A stretch of 64,000 bases of DNA from Hydrogenophaga sp. IBVHS2 (GTDB lineage: Bacteria > Pseudomonadota > Gammaproteobacteria > Burkholderiales > Burkholderiaceae_C). The notes under the pieces are model-generated. The model worked only from the letters and a program-made list of their open reading frames with translations. It made no database searches and was not told the origin of the DNA. The stretch lies in NCBI RefSeq assembly GCF_002127215.1, contig NZ_NFUT01000004.1, forward strand, positions 172,592 through 236,591. The letters are read 5' to 3'. Every line of letters begins with the position of its first letter. Position 1 is the first letter of the stretch. Both the position numbers and the translations under genes were made by a program. This document shows, one piece after another, positions 18,143 through 26,587 of this stretch.

Positions 18143-18706
18143 ATGCACGCCGACACCCATGCGCTGCGGTCCTGGTGGCCGCAGCACAGCCTTGACAGCC
18201 TTCACCCGCCGGCCGACCTGCGGCCCTGGCTGCTGCACACCGGATCACTCACCGAACGCCTGTCCTCCGTCTGGCCCGACCTCCAGGTGTCCCTGGTGCA
18301 CGTGGGCGAGGGCCGACTGACCCCGGAAGAATGTGTCCGCCTGAACTGCCCGGCACAGGCCACCGGCTGGATACGGTGCGTGTCGCTGCGGGGCGGCGGC
18401 CGCACCCGGGTCAGGGCGCGCGCCGTCATCCCCGGCTGGCACAGCTACAACCCGTGGTCGGGCGTGGCCTACCTGGGCGAACGGCCGCTGGGCGACTGGC
18501 TGTTTGCCCAGACCGGTGTGCTGCGCAGCCCCTTCGAATGGGCCAGCCCCGATGGCCCTGAGGGTGCCGGCAGCTGGGCCCGCCGGTGCAGTTACACCCG
18601 CCACGGCGCACCGCTGCTGCTGACCGAATGGATGGTCGACCTGGACCCGCTCGCCCTTCTCACCAGCCCCGACACGGCGACCCTGCCGCCCCACGAGACC
18701 GCATGA
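18143..18706 (+). CDS. ubiC: Chorismate--pyruvate lyase (UbiC family)
   Basis: 187 residues. The segment DLRPWLLHTGSLTERL matches the UbiC N-terminus. The conserved arginine (RARAVIP), the GERPLGDWLF motif and the glutamate near the C-terminus (PLLLTEWM) align with the active-site Arg and Glu of E. coli UbiC. It makes 4-hydroxybenzoate and pyruvate from chorismate, the first step of ubiquinone synthesis. Its stop overlaps the start of the next small gene by ATGA. Confidence 0.85.
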   Translation: MHADTHALRSWWPQHSLDSLHPPADLRPWLLHTGSLTERLSSVWPDLQVSLVHVGEGRLTPEECVRLNCPAQATGWIRCVSLRGGGRTRVRARAVIPGWHSYNPWSGVAYLGERPLGDWLFAQTGVLRSPFEWASPDGPEGAGSWARRCSYTRHGAPLLLTEWMVDLDPLALLTSPDTATLPPHETA

Positions 18707-19038
18707 CCAGCCCCGCGCCCCGCTGCGACTTTCTCCAATTCGATGCCACCGACAACGACGATGGCACCGGCACCTGGGAGGCCATGGCCAGTGCCCCCGC
18801 CGGCGACCCGGAGCTGGATCGCATCGCCCGGGAGATGCACGCGGTGACGGCCTGGGTGGCTGCCCGGGCGCCGGGCCCGCAGGGCCCGCGCGAGGAAGGC
18901 GGCGAGTGGGACGCCGACATCTCGGCCAGCCATGAAGACGGCTGGACCACCCTGACGCTCACCCTCACCGGCCCGTGGGACTGGGGCAGCGGGTGTGTGG
19001 GCGAACTGCAGGACCCCCTTGGCCCGGGGGTTGCTTGA
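18703..19038 (+). CDS. Hypothetical protein, 111 aa
   Basis: Translation starts at the ATG overlapping the ubiC stop (ATGA), so the two are probably cotranslated. The protein is acidic and Trp-rich (CDFLQFDATDNDDGTGTWEAMAS, split as a conserved-looking head; DGWTTLTLTLTG and GPWDWG later) with no signal peptide or membrane helix. I do not recognise a domain. The ubiC link might mean a role in quinone metabolism, but that is only positional. Confidence 0.7.
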   Translation: MTSPAPRCDFLQFDATDNDDGTGTWEAMASAPAGDPELDRIAREMHAVTAWVAARAPGPQGPREEGGEWDADISASHEDGWTTLTLTLTGPWDWGSGCVGELQDPLGPGVA

Positions 19039-19047
19039 AGCCGGGGC

Positions 19048-19584
19048 ATGAACCGCCCCACCACCGAAGCCCCCGTCGTCTCCCCGGCCTCCGTCGCCTC
19101 GTCCGGCCAGCCCGCCCTGCCGGCGGCCGCACCGGTGCTCAGCAAGCTCGACAGCGCCCTGCTCAACATCCTGGTCAAGGACGGGCGGGCGTCGTTTGCC
19201 GACATCGCGCGGCAGCTCGGCATCTCCCGGGCCCATGCCCGAGCCCGGGTGCAGGCGCTGCAGGCCAGCGGGGTCATCGAGCTGTTCGGTGCCGTCATCA
19301 ACCCCGAGAAGCTGGGCCAGGTGGTGTCCACCTTCCTCGACATCCAGGTCTCGCCGGTGGCACTCGAAGCGGTGGCCCAGGAGCTGGCCGACTGCAACGA
19401 GGTGGTGAGCCTCTACATCATGAGCGACCTGCGCAGCCTGCATGTGCACGCCCTCACGGACAGCGTGCCCACCTTCGAGGCCTTCGTGCGCCGGCACCTG
19501 TTCAACCGGCCCGAGATCCTGTCGGTGGACTGCAAGACGCTGCTCACACGCGTGAAGAACCGGCGGGGCGGCGCGCGGCTTTGA
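19048..19584 (+). CDS. Lrp/AsnC-family transcriptional regulator
   Basis: 178 residues. A Pro/Ala-rich N-terminal extension (~30 residues) precedes the winged HTH (LDSALLNILVKDGRASFADIA region; recognition helix SRAHARARVQALQ). A RAM/AsnC ligand-binding domain follows (STFLDIQVSPVALEAVAQELAD). Such proteins are amino-acid-responsive. The next operon, 370 bp downstream on the same strand, is the TRAP system, so it may regulate it; the palindrome at 19664–19679 is a candidate site. Confidence 0.9.
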   Translation: MNRPTTEAPVVSPASVASSGQPALPAAAPVLSKLDSALLNILVKDGRASFADIARQLGISRAHARARVQALQASGVIELFGAVINPEKLGQVVSTFLDIQVSPVALEAVAQELADCNEVVSLYIMSDLRSLHVHALTDSVPTFEAFVRRHLFNRPEILSVDCKTLLTRVKNRRGGARL

Positions 19585-19663
19585 GCCGCCCGTCGCATTT
19601 GGTGCGCCTGCACCGGCAGGGTGCGCAATGAACATTCGTCAGCCGGGGCCGGGCTGGGGGCTT

Positions 19664-19679
19664 TGTTGGCATGCCAACA
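19664..19679. promoter_or_regulatory. 16-bp perfect palindrome, candidate enhancer/operator
   Basis: TGTTGGCATGCCAACA reads identically on both strands. It lies about 211 bp upstream of the predicted sigma-54 transcription start, in the range of upstream activator sequences for enhancer-binding proteins, and 80 bp after the Lrp-type gene. Confidence 0.6.
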
Positions 19680-19827
19680 GTTGCCAAACGGTATCGAAAA
19701 CACACCAAACGTCACCCCGAACGTCGGCTGGAAAACATTCGGCACCGACCAAGGCCCGACCGGTGTCCAGGACAGGGCCTGAACCGACCGGGACCGGCGA
19801 TCCCTGATTTCGGAAATTTTCCATATG

Positions 19828-19840
19828 GATCAATGACTTG
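19828..19840 (+). promoter_or_regulatory. IHF-like binding site
   Basis: GATCAATGACTTG matches the IHF consensus WATCAANNNNTTR at every fixed base but the first (G instead of A/T). It is centred about 49 bp upstream of the predicted start, between the sigma-54 promoter and the upstream palindromes, where IHF bends DNA for sigma-54 activators. Confidence 0.55.
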
Positions 19841-19855
19841 TCGGATTTTCGGAGG

Positions 19856-19872
19856 TTGGCACGCGGGTTGCT
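19856..19872 (+). promoter_or_regulatory. Sigma-54 (-24/-12) promoter of TRAP operon
   Basis: TTGGCACG-CGGG-TTGCT matches the RpoN consensus YTGGCACG-N4-TTGCW at all positions, with exactly 10 bp between the invariant GG (19858–19859) and GC (19870–19871). Predicted transcription start is near 19883, giving a ~74-nt leader to the dctP ATG. Confidence 0.85.
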
Positions 19873-19956
19873 GAGTCGGTCCGAGCCTGCCGAACAAATG
19901 AACAAACGGCAGCCAGCGAGCCCGACCTCACCCACCCCATCCACAGGAGTTCCGCC

Positions 19957-21043
19957 ATGTCCCTGATCCGTCGTCAGTTCCTCTCTCGTGCCGCCGTCGC
20001 CGGTGGCGTGCTCGGCGCCCCGGCCATCGTCAACGCCCAGTCGGCCCGGTTCAACTGGAAGATGACCAGTGCCTACGGCAAGGGCTCGCCCTTCTACATG
20101 GACGGCCCCGGCAGCGCCACCGATCTGGCCAAGCGCATCCGCGAGATGTCGGACGGCCGCCTGAACATCCAGGTGTTCGGCGCCGGCGAACTGATCCCCG
20201 CATTCGAGGGCTTCGACGCGGTGCGCGCCGGCACGGTGGAGATGAACCATGCCAACGCCTACTTCTGGACCGGCAAGACCGCCGCCGCGCAGTACTTCAC
20301 CGCCGTGCCCTTCGGCATGAACTTCCAGGGCATGAACGGCTGGCTGTACGACGGCGGCGGCATCGACCTCTGGAACGAGGTCTACGCCCCGTTCGGCATG
20401 GTGGCCATGCCCTGCGGCAACACCGGCGTGCAGATGACCGGCTGGTTCAAGAAAGAGATCAAGACCGTGGCCGACCTCAAGGGCCTGAAGATGCGCATCC
20501 CCGGCCTGGCCGGCAAGGTCTACGCCAATCTGGGCGTGGACGTGAAGGTGCTGCCGGGCGGCGAGATCTTCCCGGCGCTGGAGCGCGGCGTGATCGATGC
20601 GGCCGAGTTCGTCGGTCCATTCCAGGACCGACGCCTGGGCCTGCACAAGGCCGCCAAGTTCTACTACACCACCGGCTGGCACGAGTCGTCCACCGTGTCG
20701 GAACTCCTGATCAACAAGGCCGCCTGGAACAAGCTGCCCAAGGACCTGCAGGCCATCGTGAGCAACGCGGCCGCCGCCTGCAACGTGATCAGCGAAGGCT
20801 GGTGCCAGAAGGCCAACTCCGAGGCCATGGAAGACCTGATCAAGAACCAGGGCGTGACCGCCCGCCCGCTGCCGGACGATGTGATCAAGGCCCTGAAGGC
20901 CGAGACCGACAAGGTGCTGGCCGACCGCCTCCAAGGACCCGCTGACCAAGAAGGTGCACGACTCCTACATGGCCTTCAAGGCCAAGTACGACCGCTGGAG
21001 CGAGATCAGCGAAGAGGCCTACCACCTCAAGGTTCGCGGCTGA
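19957..21043 (+). pseudogene. dctP: TRAP transporter substrate-binding protein DctP (TakP-like), frameshifted near C-terminus
   Basis: The first ~323 codons are a clear DctP/TakP-type periplasmic binding protein. It has a twin-arginine signal (IRRQFLSRAA, cleavage near NAQS), DLKGLKMRIPGLAGKV with the carboxylate-binding Arg, PGGEIFPALERGVIDAAEFVGP, and KAAKFYYTTGWHE, as in 2-oxo-acid binders. Near 20927–20932 the frame slips: the expected C-terminus (KDPLTKKVHDSYMAFKAKY to LKVRG, stop 21041–21043) continues in the +1 frame. The span is one base longer than 362 codons, so one extra base explains it. As read, frame 1 would run on to 21618 through dctQ. Mutation or sequencing error. Confidence 0.85.
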
Positions 21044-21055
21044 GGCGGAGTCACC

Positions 21056-21595
21056 ATGCAACAACCCCTGTCGAAAGCGGCAGGGGGCATCGAGGCGGTC
21101 ATCGACCGCCTCGGGTCCCTGACCGCCTGGATCGCCCTGATCATGATCGGCCTGGTGGCCACCAACGTGATCCTGCGTTATGCCTTCAGCTTCGGCTCGG
21201 TGTGGGCCCAGGAGCTGGAGTGGCACCTGCTGGCCGCCCTCATCCTGCTGGGCATGAGCCACGCGCTGCAGCGCGGCGACAACGTGCGCGTGGACCTGTT
21301 CTACGCGCGGTTCTCGCCACGCGCCAAGCAGGTGGTGGACGTGGTCTCCGCGCTGCTGCTCATCGCCATCAGCGTGCACTTCATCGAGCTGTCGCTGGGC
21401 TACGTCGAGCAGTCGCGCTCGATCAACGAGGCCTCGCCCGACCCGGGCGGCATTCCCTACCGCTGGCTGGTGAAGGCGCTCATTCCGCTGGGCTACGGAC
21501 TGCTGGTGCTGCAGCAGCTGGCGCACCTGGTGCGGCTGCTCCAGCAGAAGCACCCGGCCGCCGACGGCACGGCGAAGGAGGAAGGTCATGTTTGA
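21056..21595 (+). CDS. dctQ: TRAP transporter small permease DctQ
   Basis: 179 residues with four predicted membrane helices (LTAWIALIMIGLVATNVILR, the ELEWHLLAALILLGMSHAL region with the conserved EW, LLLIAISVHFIELSLGY, LIPLGYGLLVLQQLAHLV). It forms the membrane complex with DctM. It begins 12 bp after the dctP stop and overlaps dctM by 8 bp, so the operon order P-Q-M is canonical. Confidence 0.95.
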   Translation: MQQPLSKAAGGIEAVIDRLGSLTAWIALIMIGLVATNVILRYAFSFGSVWAQELEWHLLAALILLGMSHALQRGDNVRVDLFYARFSPRAKQVVDVVSALLLIAISVHFIELSLGYVEQSRSINEASPDPGGIPYRWLVKALIPLGYGLLVLQQLAHLVRLLQQKHPAADGTAKEEGHV

Positions 21596-22913
21596 GATGT
21601 CGACCTACGCCATCCTGATGCTGGTCGGCTTCTTCGTGCTGCTGATGATCGGCATTCCGGTGGCCATCAGCCTGGCCACCGTGGGCTTCGTGTTCGGCTG
21701 GCTGGGCTTCGGCGACGGCCTGTTCAACCTGCTGCCGGCGCGCTTCTACGGCATCGTCTCGGGCTACCAGTGGATGGCCATACCGCTGTTCGTCTTCATG
21801 GGGGTGATGCTGGAGAAATCACGCCTGGCCGATGACCTGCTGGACGTGATGGGCCACATCGCCGGCGGCACCAAGGGCGGCATGGCGGTGGGCATCGTGC
21901 TGTTCGGCGTGCTCATGGGCGCCACCACCGGCATCGTGGGCGCGACCATCATCACCCTGGGCCTGCTGACCCTGCCCACGCTCATCCGGCGCGGCTACGA
22001 CAAGAGCGTGGCCTGCGGCGTGATCTGTGCCTCGGGCACGCTGGGACAGATCATTCCGCCCAGCCTGATCCTGATCCTGCTGTCGGACATCATGCAGCTC
22101 TCCGTGGGCACGCTGTTCGCGGCCGCCGTGGGCCCGGGCATGCTGCTGGCCGTCATCTACATCATCTACATCCTGGTGATGGGCTGGCTCAGGCCGGACT
22201 CGATGCCGCCGATTCCGGTGGCCGAGCGCGACGCCGTCTCGCGCCGTGAGCTGTGGGTGCGCTTCTTCAAGGTGTTGCTGCCGCCGGTGCTGCTGGTGGT
22301 GGCGGTGCTGGGCTCCATCGTGGGCGGCGTGGCGGCCCCGACCGAGGCCGCATCGATGGGCGCAGTGGGCGCGGTGCTGATCACCGCCTTCTCGGGCCGC
22401 TTCACCCTGAAGACGCTCAAGGACACGGCGCTGGAAACCAGCAAGATCACCGCCATCATGATGTTCATCCTCATGACGGCCCAGGTGTTTGCGCTGTCGT
22501 TCCGCGGCCTGCACGGCGAGGAGCTGATCGCCAGCCTGTTCGATGCGCTGCCGGGCGGCGTGAACACCGCCATCTGGTTCATGATGCTGATGATCTTCGT
22601 GCTCGGTTTCTTCATCGAGTGGATCGAGATCAGCTACATCGCGGTGCCGCTGTTCCTGCCCATCCTGCTCAACATGGGCGTGGACCCGGTCTGGCTGGCC
22701 ATGCTGATCACCGTCAACCTGCAGTCGAGCTTCCTGACGCCGCCGTTCGGCTGGGCACTGTTCTACCTCAAGGGGGTGGCGCCACCGGAGGTGAACATCA
22801 AGGACATCTACCGCGGCGTGGTGCCCTTCATCGCCCTGCAGCTGCTGACCCTGGCGCTGGTGTTCTTCTACCCGCAGATCGCGCTCTGGCTGCCCAAGGC
22901 CATCGGCTGGTAA
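21588..22913 (+). CDS. dctM: TRAP transporter large permease DctM
   Basis: 441 residues, about 12 membrane helices, normal for DctM. Conserved segments are IPLFVFMGVMLEKS, GGTKGGMAVGIVLFGVLMGA, the GQIIPPSLILI motif, and SFLTPPFGWALFYLKG near the C-terminus. It is the Na+-driven transport subunit. A TauE/SafE gene follows 9 bp later. Confidence 0.96.
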   Translation: MFEMSTYAILMLVGFFVLLMIGIPVAISLATVGFVFGWLGFGDGLFNLLPARFYGIVSGYQWMAIPLFVFMGVMLEKSRLADDLLDVMGHIAGGTKGGMAVGIVLFGVLMGATTGIVGATIITLGLLTLPTLIRRGYDKSVACGVICASGTLGQIIPPSLILILLSDIMQLSVGTLFAAAVGPGMLLAVIYIIYILVMGWLRPDSMPPIPVAERDAVSRRELWVRFFKVLLPPVLLVVAVLGSIVGGVAAPTEAASMGAVGAVLITAFSGRFTLKTLKDTALETSKITAIMMFILMTAQVFALSFRGLHGEELIASLFDALPGGVNTAIWFMMLMIFVLGFFIEWIEISYIAVPLFLPILLNMGVDPVWLAMLITVNLQSSFLTPPFGWALFYLKGVAPPEVNIKDIYRGVVPFIALQLLTLALVFFYPQIALWLPKAIGW

Positions 22914-22922
22914 GGCCCCTTC

Positions 22923-23759
22923 ATGGAACTCCTTGCACAACACAGCGGCCTGTGGCTGCTGGGGCTGGCTGCGGCCCTGGCGGTCACCGGGCTGGTGGCC
23001 GGGGTCATGGCCGGGCTGCTGGGGGTGGGTGGCGGCATCGTCATCGTGCCGGTGCTCTACCACCTGTTCACGCTGCTGGGCATCGACGAGTCGGTGCGCA
23101 TGCACGTGACGGTGGGCACCTCGCTGGCCACCATCATCCCCACCTCGATCATGTCGAGCCGGGCGCACCGGCGCAAGGGAAGCCTGAACATGGACCTGAT
23201 CCGCTCGCTGATGCCCGGCGTGGTGGTGGGCGTGGCACTGGGCTCCATCGCCAGCCGCTTCCTGGACGGCAGCGTGCTGACCGCCGTGTTCGCCTGCGTG
23301 GCGCTGCTGGTGGCCCTGAACATGGCCTTCAAGCGCGATGGTTTCTCCATCGCGGACGGTCTGCCGGGGCGTGCCGGTACCGCCCTGCTGGGCGGGGGCA
23401 TCGGCGGCGTGTCCACGCTCATGGGCATCGGCGGCGGCACACTCTCGGTCCCGCTGCTCAACGCGCTGAAGGTGCCCATGCACACGGCCGTGGGCACCGG
23501 GGCCATGCTGGGCATGGTCATCAGCATTCCGGGCGCGCTGGCCTTCGTGGTCAACGGGCTGGACGTGCCGATGCGCCCGCCCTTCAGCCTGGGCTACGTC
23601 AATCTGCTGGGCTTCGCACTCATCGTGCCGGCCACGCTGATGACCACCGGCTGGGGTGCGACACTCGCCCACCGCATCGACGCCCGACGCCTGCGCCAGG
23701 TGTTTGCCGCCTTTCTGGCGCTCACATCGCTGCGCATGTTTTACGGCCTGCTGACCTGA
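22923..23759 (+). CDS. TauE/SafE-family membrane permease (TSUP)
   Basis: 278 residues, about eight helices, with the two tandem family motifs: AGLLGVGGGIVIVPVLY and, in the second half, MGIGGGTLSVPLLNAL. Family members export sulfite, sulfoacetate or small organic anions. It lies within the TRAP operon, so it may export a catabolic by-product of the imported substrate. Confidence 0.92.
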   Translation: MELLAQHSGLWLLGLAAALAVTGLVAGVMAGLLGVGGGIVIVPVLYHLFTLLGIDESVRMHVTVGTSLATIIPTSIMSSRAHRRKGSLNMDLIRSLMPGVVVGVALGSIASRFLDGSVLTAVFACVALLVALNMAFKRDGFSIADGLPGRAGTALLGGGIGGVSTLMGIGGGTLSVPLLNALKVPMHTAVGTGAMLGMVISIPGALAFVVNGLDVPMRPPFSLGYVNLLGFALIVPATLMTTGWGATLAHRIDARRLRQVFAAFLALTSLRMFYGLLT

Positions 23760-23787
23760 ACCGAACCGACATCACCGGAGACAACAC

Positions 23788-25374
23788 ATGATCCATACCC
23801 TCAAGGCCCTGGGCGGCATGCAGGTGGCACCGCACCACCTGGCCGCTCAGGCCGGCCGCGACGTGTTGCGCGACGGCGGCAACGCGGTCGAGGCCATGGT
23901 GGCCGCCGCTGCCGCCATTGCCGTGGTCTACCCGCACATGAACGCCATCGGCGGGGACGGCTTCTGGCTCATCCACGAGCCGGGCAAGACCCCGGTGGCC
24001 ATCGATGCCTGCGGCCCGGCCGCCGCGCTGGCCACCCCGGATTTCTACGCCGGACTCGACGCCATCCCGCCACGGGGCGCCACCGCGGCACTCACCGTGG
24101 CCGGCACCGTGGGCGGCTGGCAGAAGGCGCTCGACGTGGCCTCGGCCTGGGGCCCGGGCCTGCCGCTCTCGCGCCTGCTGCAGGACGCCATCCGCCATGC
24201 CCGCGACGGCGTGGCCGTGACCACCAGCCAGTCCGCGCTCACGCGCGAGAAGCTGCCCGGCCTGAAGGACGCGCCCGGCTTTGCCCAGACCTACCTGGTC
24301 GATGGCCAGCCACCGCAGCCCGGCCATGTGCTGAAGCAGCCCGCGCTGGCCCGCACCCTGGCCCAGCTGACCGAGCGCGGCCTGGACGATTTCTACCGCG
24401 GTAAACTGGCGCAGCGCATCGGCGCCGAGCTGGAGCGCGTGGGCAGCCCGGTGCGCACCAGCGACCTGGCCGCCTACCGGGCGCAGATCGTCGAGCCGCT
24501 GGCGGTGCGCCTGAACGACAGCACGGTCTACAACCTGCCGCCACCCACCCAGGGACTCTCGGCCCTGATGATCCTGGGCCTGTTCGAGCGCCTGGGCGTG
24601 ACCGAGGGCGAGGGCTTTGCCTACCTGCACGGGCTGGTGGAGTCCACCAAGCGCGCCTTCCGGGTGCGTGAACGCGTGGTCACCGACCCGCAGCGCCTGC
24701 CGGCCGCGCCCAGCAGCTTCCTCACGCCGCAGGCGCTGGACGAACTGGCGGCGCAGATCGATCCGGCCCGCGCCCTGCCCTGGCCCGACGCTGCCAAGCC
24801 CGGCGACACCATCTGGATGGGCGCCATCGACCGCGAAGGCCGCGCCGTGAGCTTCATCCAGAGCGTGTACTGGGAGTTCGGCTCCGGCACCGTGCTGCAG
24901 GACAGCGGCATCTGCTGGCAGAACCGGGGCACCAGCTTCTCGCTCGACCCCAAGGCCCTCAATTCGCTCAAGCCGGGCCACAAGCCCTTCCATACCCTCA
25001 ACCCGTCGATGGCGCTGTTCGACGACGGCCGCGTCATGCCCTACGGCACCATGGGCGGCGAGGGCCAGCCCCAGACCCAGGCCGCCGTGTTCACGCGCTA
25101 CGCCCGCTTCGGCCACAGCCTGCAGCAGGCGGTGACCGCACCGCGCTGGCTGCTGGGCCGCACCTGGGGCGACGTGAGCACCACGCTCAAGCTGGAGAGC
25201 CGGTTCGACCCAGGGCTGGTGCAGGCGCTGCGCGACGCCGGCCATGTGGTCGAGGTGCTGCCCGAGGCCTTCAGCGACACCATGGGCCATGCCGGTGCGC
25301 TGGTGCGCCACCCCAACGGTGTGATCGAAGGCGCGGCCGACCCGCGCAGCGACGGCGCGGTCGCGGCGGTCTGA
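23788..25374 (+). CDS. Gamma-glutamyltransferase family protein (oxamate amidohydrolase-like)
   Basis: 528 residues of the Ntn-hydrolase GGT fold: GGNAVEAMVAAAAAIAVVYPHMN and GGDGFW in the large subunit, and the autocleavage Thr in GDTIWMGAIDREG that would become the small-subunit N-terminal nucleophile. TMGGEGQPQ near the end matches the substrate loop. There is no signal peptide, unlike periplasmic GGT, and the sequence resembles HpxW-type oxamate amidohydrolases. It lies last in the TRAP operon; amide hydrolysis of an imported compound is likely. It ends 2 bp before a convergent kinase gene. Confidence 0.88.
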   Translation: MIHTLKALGGMQVAPHHLAAQAGRDVLRDGGNAVEAMVAAAAAIAVVYPHMNAIGGDGFWLIHEPGKTPVAIDACGPAAALATPDFYAGLDAIPPRGATAALTVAGTVGGWQKALDVASAWGPGLPLSRLLQDAIRHARDGVAVTTSQSALTREKLPGLKDAPGFAQTYLVDGQPPQPGHVLKQPALARTLAQLTERGLDDFYRGKLAQRIGAELERVGSPVRTSDLAAYRAQIVEPLAVRLNDSTVYNLPPPTQGLSALMILGLFERLGVTEGEGFAYLHGLVESTKRAFRVRERVVTDPQRLPAAPSSFLTPQALDELAAQIDPARALPWPDAAKPGDTIWMGAIDREGRAVSFIQSVYWEFGSGTVLQDSGICWQNRGTSFSLDPKALNSLKPGHKPFHTLNPSMALFDDGRVMPYGTMGGEGQPQTQAAVFTRYARFGHSLQQAVTAPRWLLGRTWGDVSTTLKLESRFDPGLVQALRDAGHVVEVLPEAFSDTMGHAGALVRHPNGVIEGAADPRSDGAVAAV

Positions 25375-25376
25375 GT

Positions 25377-26513
25377 TCAGGCCGGGCGCAGGGCGACGGT
25401 GAAGACCGCGCCCTCGCCCGGACGGCCCTCGGCGGTGACGGTGCCGCCGTGGCGCTCCACGATGCGCTTGACGTTGGCTAGGCCCATGCCTTCGCCGGTG
25501 AAGGTGCCGGTGGGGTGCAGCCGCTGGAAGGGGCGGAACAGGCGGCTGGCCAGCGCCGGGTCGAAGCCCACGCCGTTGTCGGCCACCAGCACACGCACCA
25601 GCCCGTCGGCCGCGACCGGCTGAGCGCTCACCGTCACATGTGGATGCGGCCGTGAGGCGCTGTACTTCACCGCATTGCCCAGCAGATTGACGAACACCTG
25701 GTGCAGCAGACCGGCATGGCCCAGCACCGGCGGCAGCGACTGCAAGTCGACACAGCAACCCTGCGGCGGATGGAGCGCCCTCACATCCTGGCGGGCCTGC
25801 TCCAGCAGCGGCATCAGGTCCACCGGCTCCAGCGTCAGGTCGCGGTTGCCCAGGCGGGCAAAGTCGAGCAGGTCTCGCACCATCTTCAGGGCGGTGTCGC
25901 CCGAACGCACACCCGCCTGCACCAGGGCCGCCATGTCGGCAGGCAGGGTCGCGCCATGCTCGTCGCCCACCAGCTGCAGGATGCCGCGCATGTTGGCCAC
26001 CGGGCCGCGCAGGTCGTGCGAGAGGCGGGCTGCAAAGGCGTCGAGCTCCTGGTTGACCACCAGCAGCTGCTCGTACTGCCGACGGATCTCGTCCTGCAGC
26101 TGGCGGTTGCGCAGCCGCAGCCGCTTGAGCGCCAGCGCCCGCTCGACCGTGGAGATCATGGTGCTCAGGCGGAACGGCTTGGGCACATAGTCGACCGCCC
26201 CGCTGCGCATGGCGTCGACCGCGCTCTCGATGCTCGCATGCGCGGTGACCAGGATGGCGGGCAGCTCCGGGTGCAGGGTCTGGACCCGGCGGATGAACTC
26301 GATGCCGTCGACCCCGGGCATCTGCAGATCGGTGATCAGGAGGTCGGCGTCGGAGAAACAGGCCCCGGACAAGGCCGCCTCGGCGCTGTCCCAGCCCTGC
26401 ACCTCGTAGCCCTCGAGCCGCAGCACGTCCACCAGGGCCTTGAGCTGCATGGCCTCGTCGTCCACCACCAGGATGCGGGTGATGTCGGGTTCGGGCGGAT
26501 CGTTCGGGTTCAT
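25377..26513 (-). CDS. Soluble response regulator–histidine kinase fusion (REC–HisKA–HATPase)
   Basis: 378 residues from MNPNDPPEPD; an upstream in-frame ATG (26576) would overlap the divergent promoter. REC comes first (VVDDEAMQL, phosphoacceptor in LLITDLQMPGVDG, Lys in VPKPFRL), then a coiled linker, HisKA (FAARLSHDLRGPVAN) and an ATPase domain (NLLGNAVKYS, DNGVGFD, GEGMGLANV). There is no membrane segment and no DNA-binding domain. It is divergent from the big hybrid kinase, which could phosphorylate its REC. Confidence 0.92.
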   Translation of the reverse strand: MNPNDPPEPDITRILVVDDEAMQLKALVDVLRLEGYEVQGWDSAEAALSGACFSDADLLITDLQMPGVDGIEFIRRVQTLHPELPAILVTAHASIESAVDAMRSGAVDYVPKPFRLSTMISTVERALALKRLRLRNRQLQDEIRRQYEQLLVVNQELDAFAARLSHDLRGPVANMRGILQLVGDEHGATLPADMAALVQAGVRSGDTALKMVRDLLDFARLGNRDLTLEPVDLMPLLEQARQDVRALHPPQGCCVDLQSLPPVLGHAGLLHQVFVNLLGNAVKYSASRPHPHVTVSAQPVAADGLVRVLVADNGVGFDPALASRLFRPFQRLHPTGTFTGEGMGLANVKRIVERHGGTVTAEGRPGEGAVFTVALRPA

Positions 26514-26587
26514 GCTGGACTGGCGTACGCGATGACGAAATGCTATGCCAATATTCACACCCGGATACAAAAACATCGGGGAGAGGC

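Larger units (their letters stand above)
19585..19956. other. 372-bp intergenic control region before TRAP operon
   Basis: No gene is seen here. From left to right it holds an imperfect hairpin (TGCGC-CTGC/GCAG-GCGCA) just after the Lrp gene, a 16-bp palindrome (19664–19679), a smaller dyad TGTCC-A-GGACA (19764–19774), an AT-rich stretch with an IHF-like site and a sigma-54 promoter. It is the longest non-coding stretch in the window and markedly less GC-rich near 19800–19860. Confidence 0.7.

Noticed and set aside
19666..19691. TTGGCATG…TTGCC as a second sigma-54 promoter
   Set aside because: The GG and GC elements are 13 bp apart instead of 10, so RpoN would not fit; the palindrome explains the sequence better.
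19957..21618. A single 553-aa frame suggesting a DctP fusion protein
   Set aside because: After about residue 323 the translation is Arg/Gly/Pro-rich noise, while true DctP and DctQ sequences continue in other frames. It is a frameshift read-through in GC-rich DNA, not a fusion.
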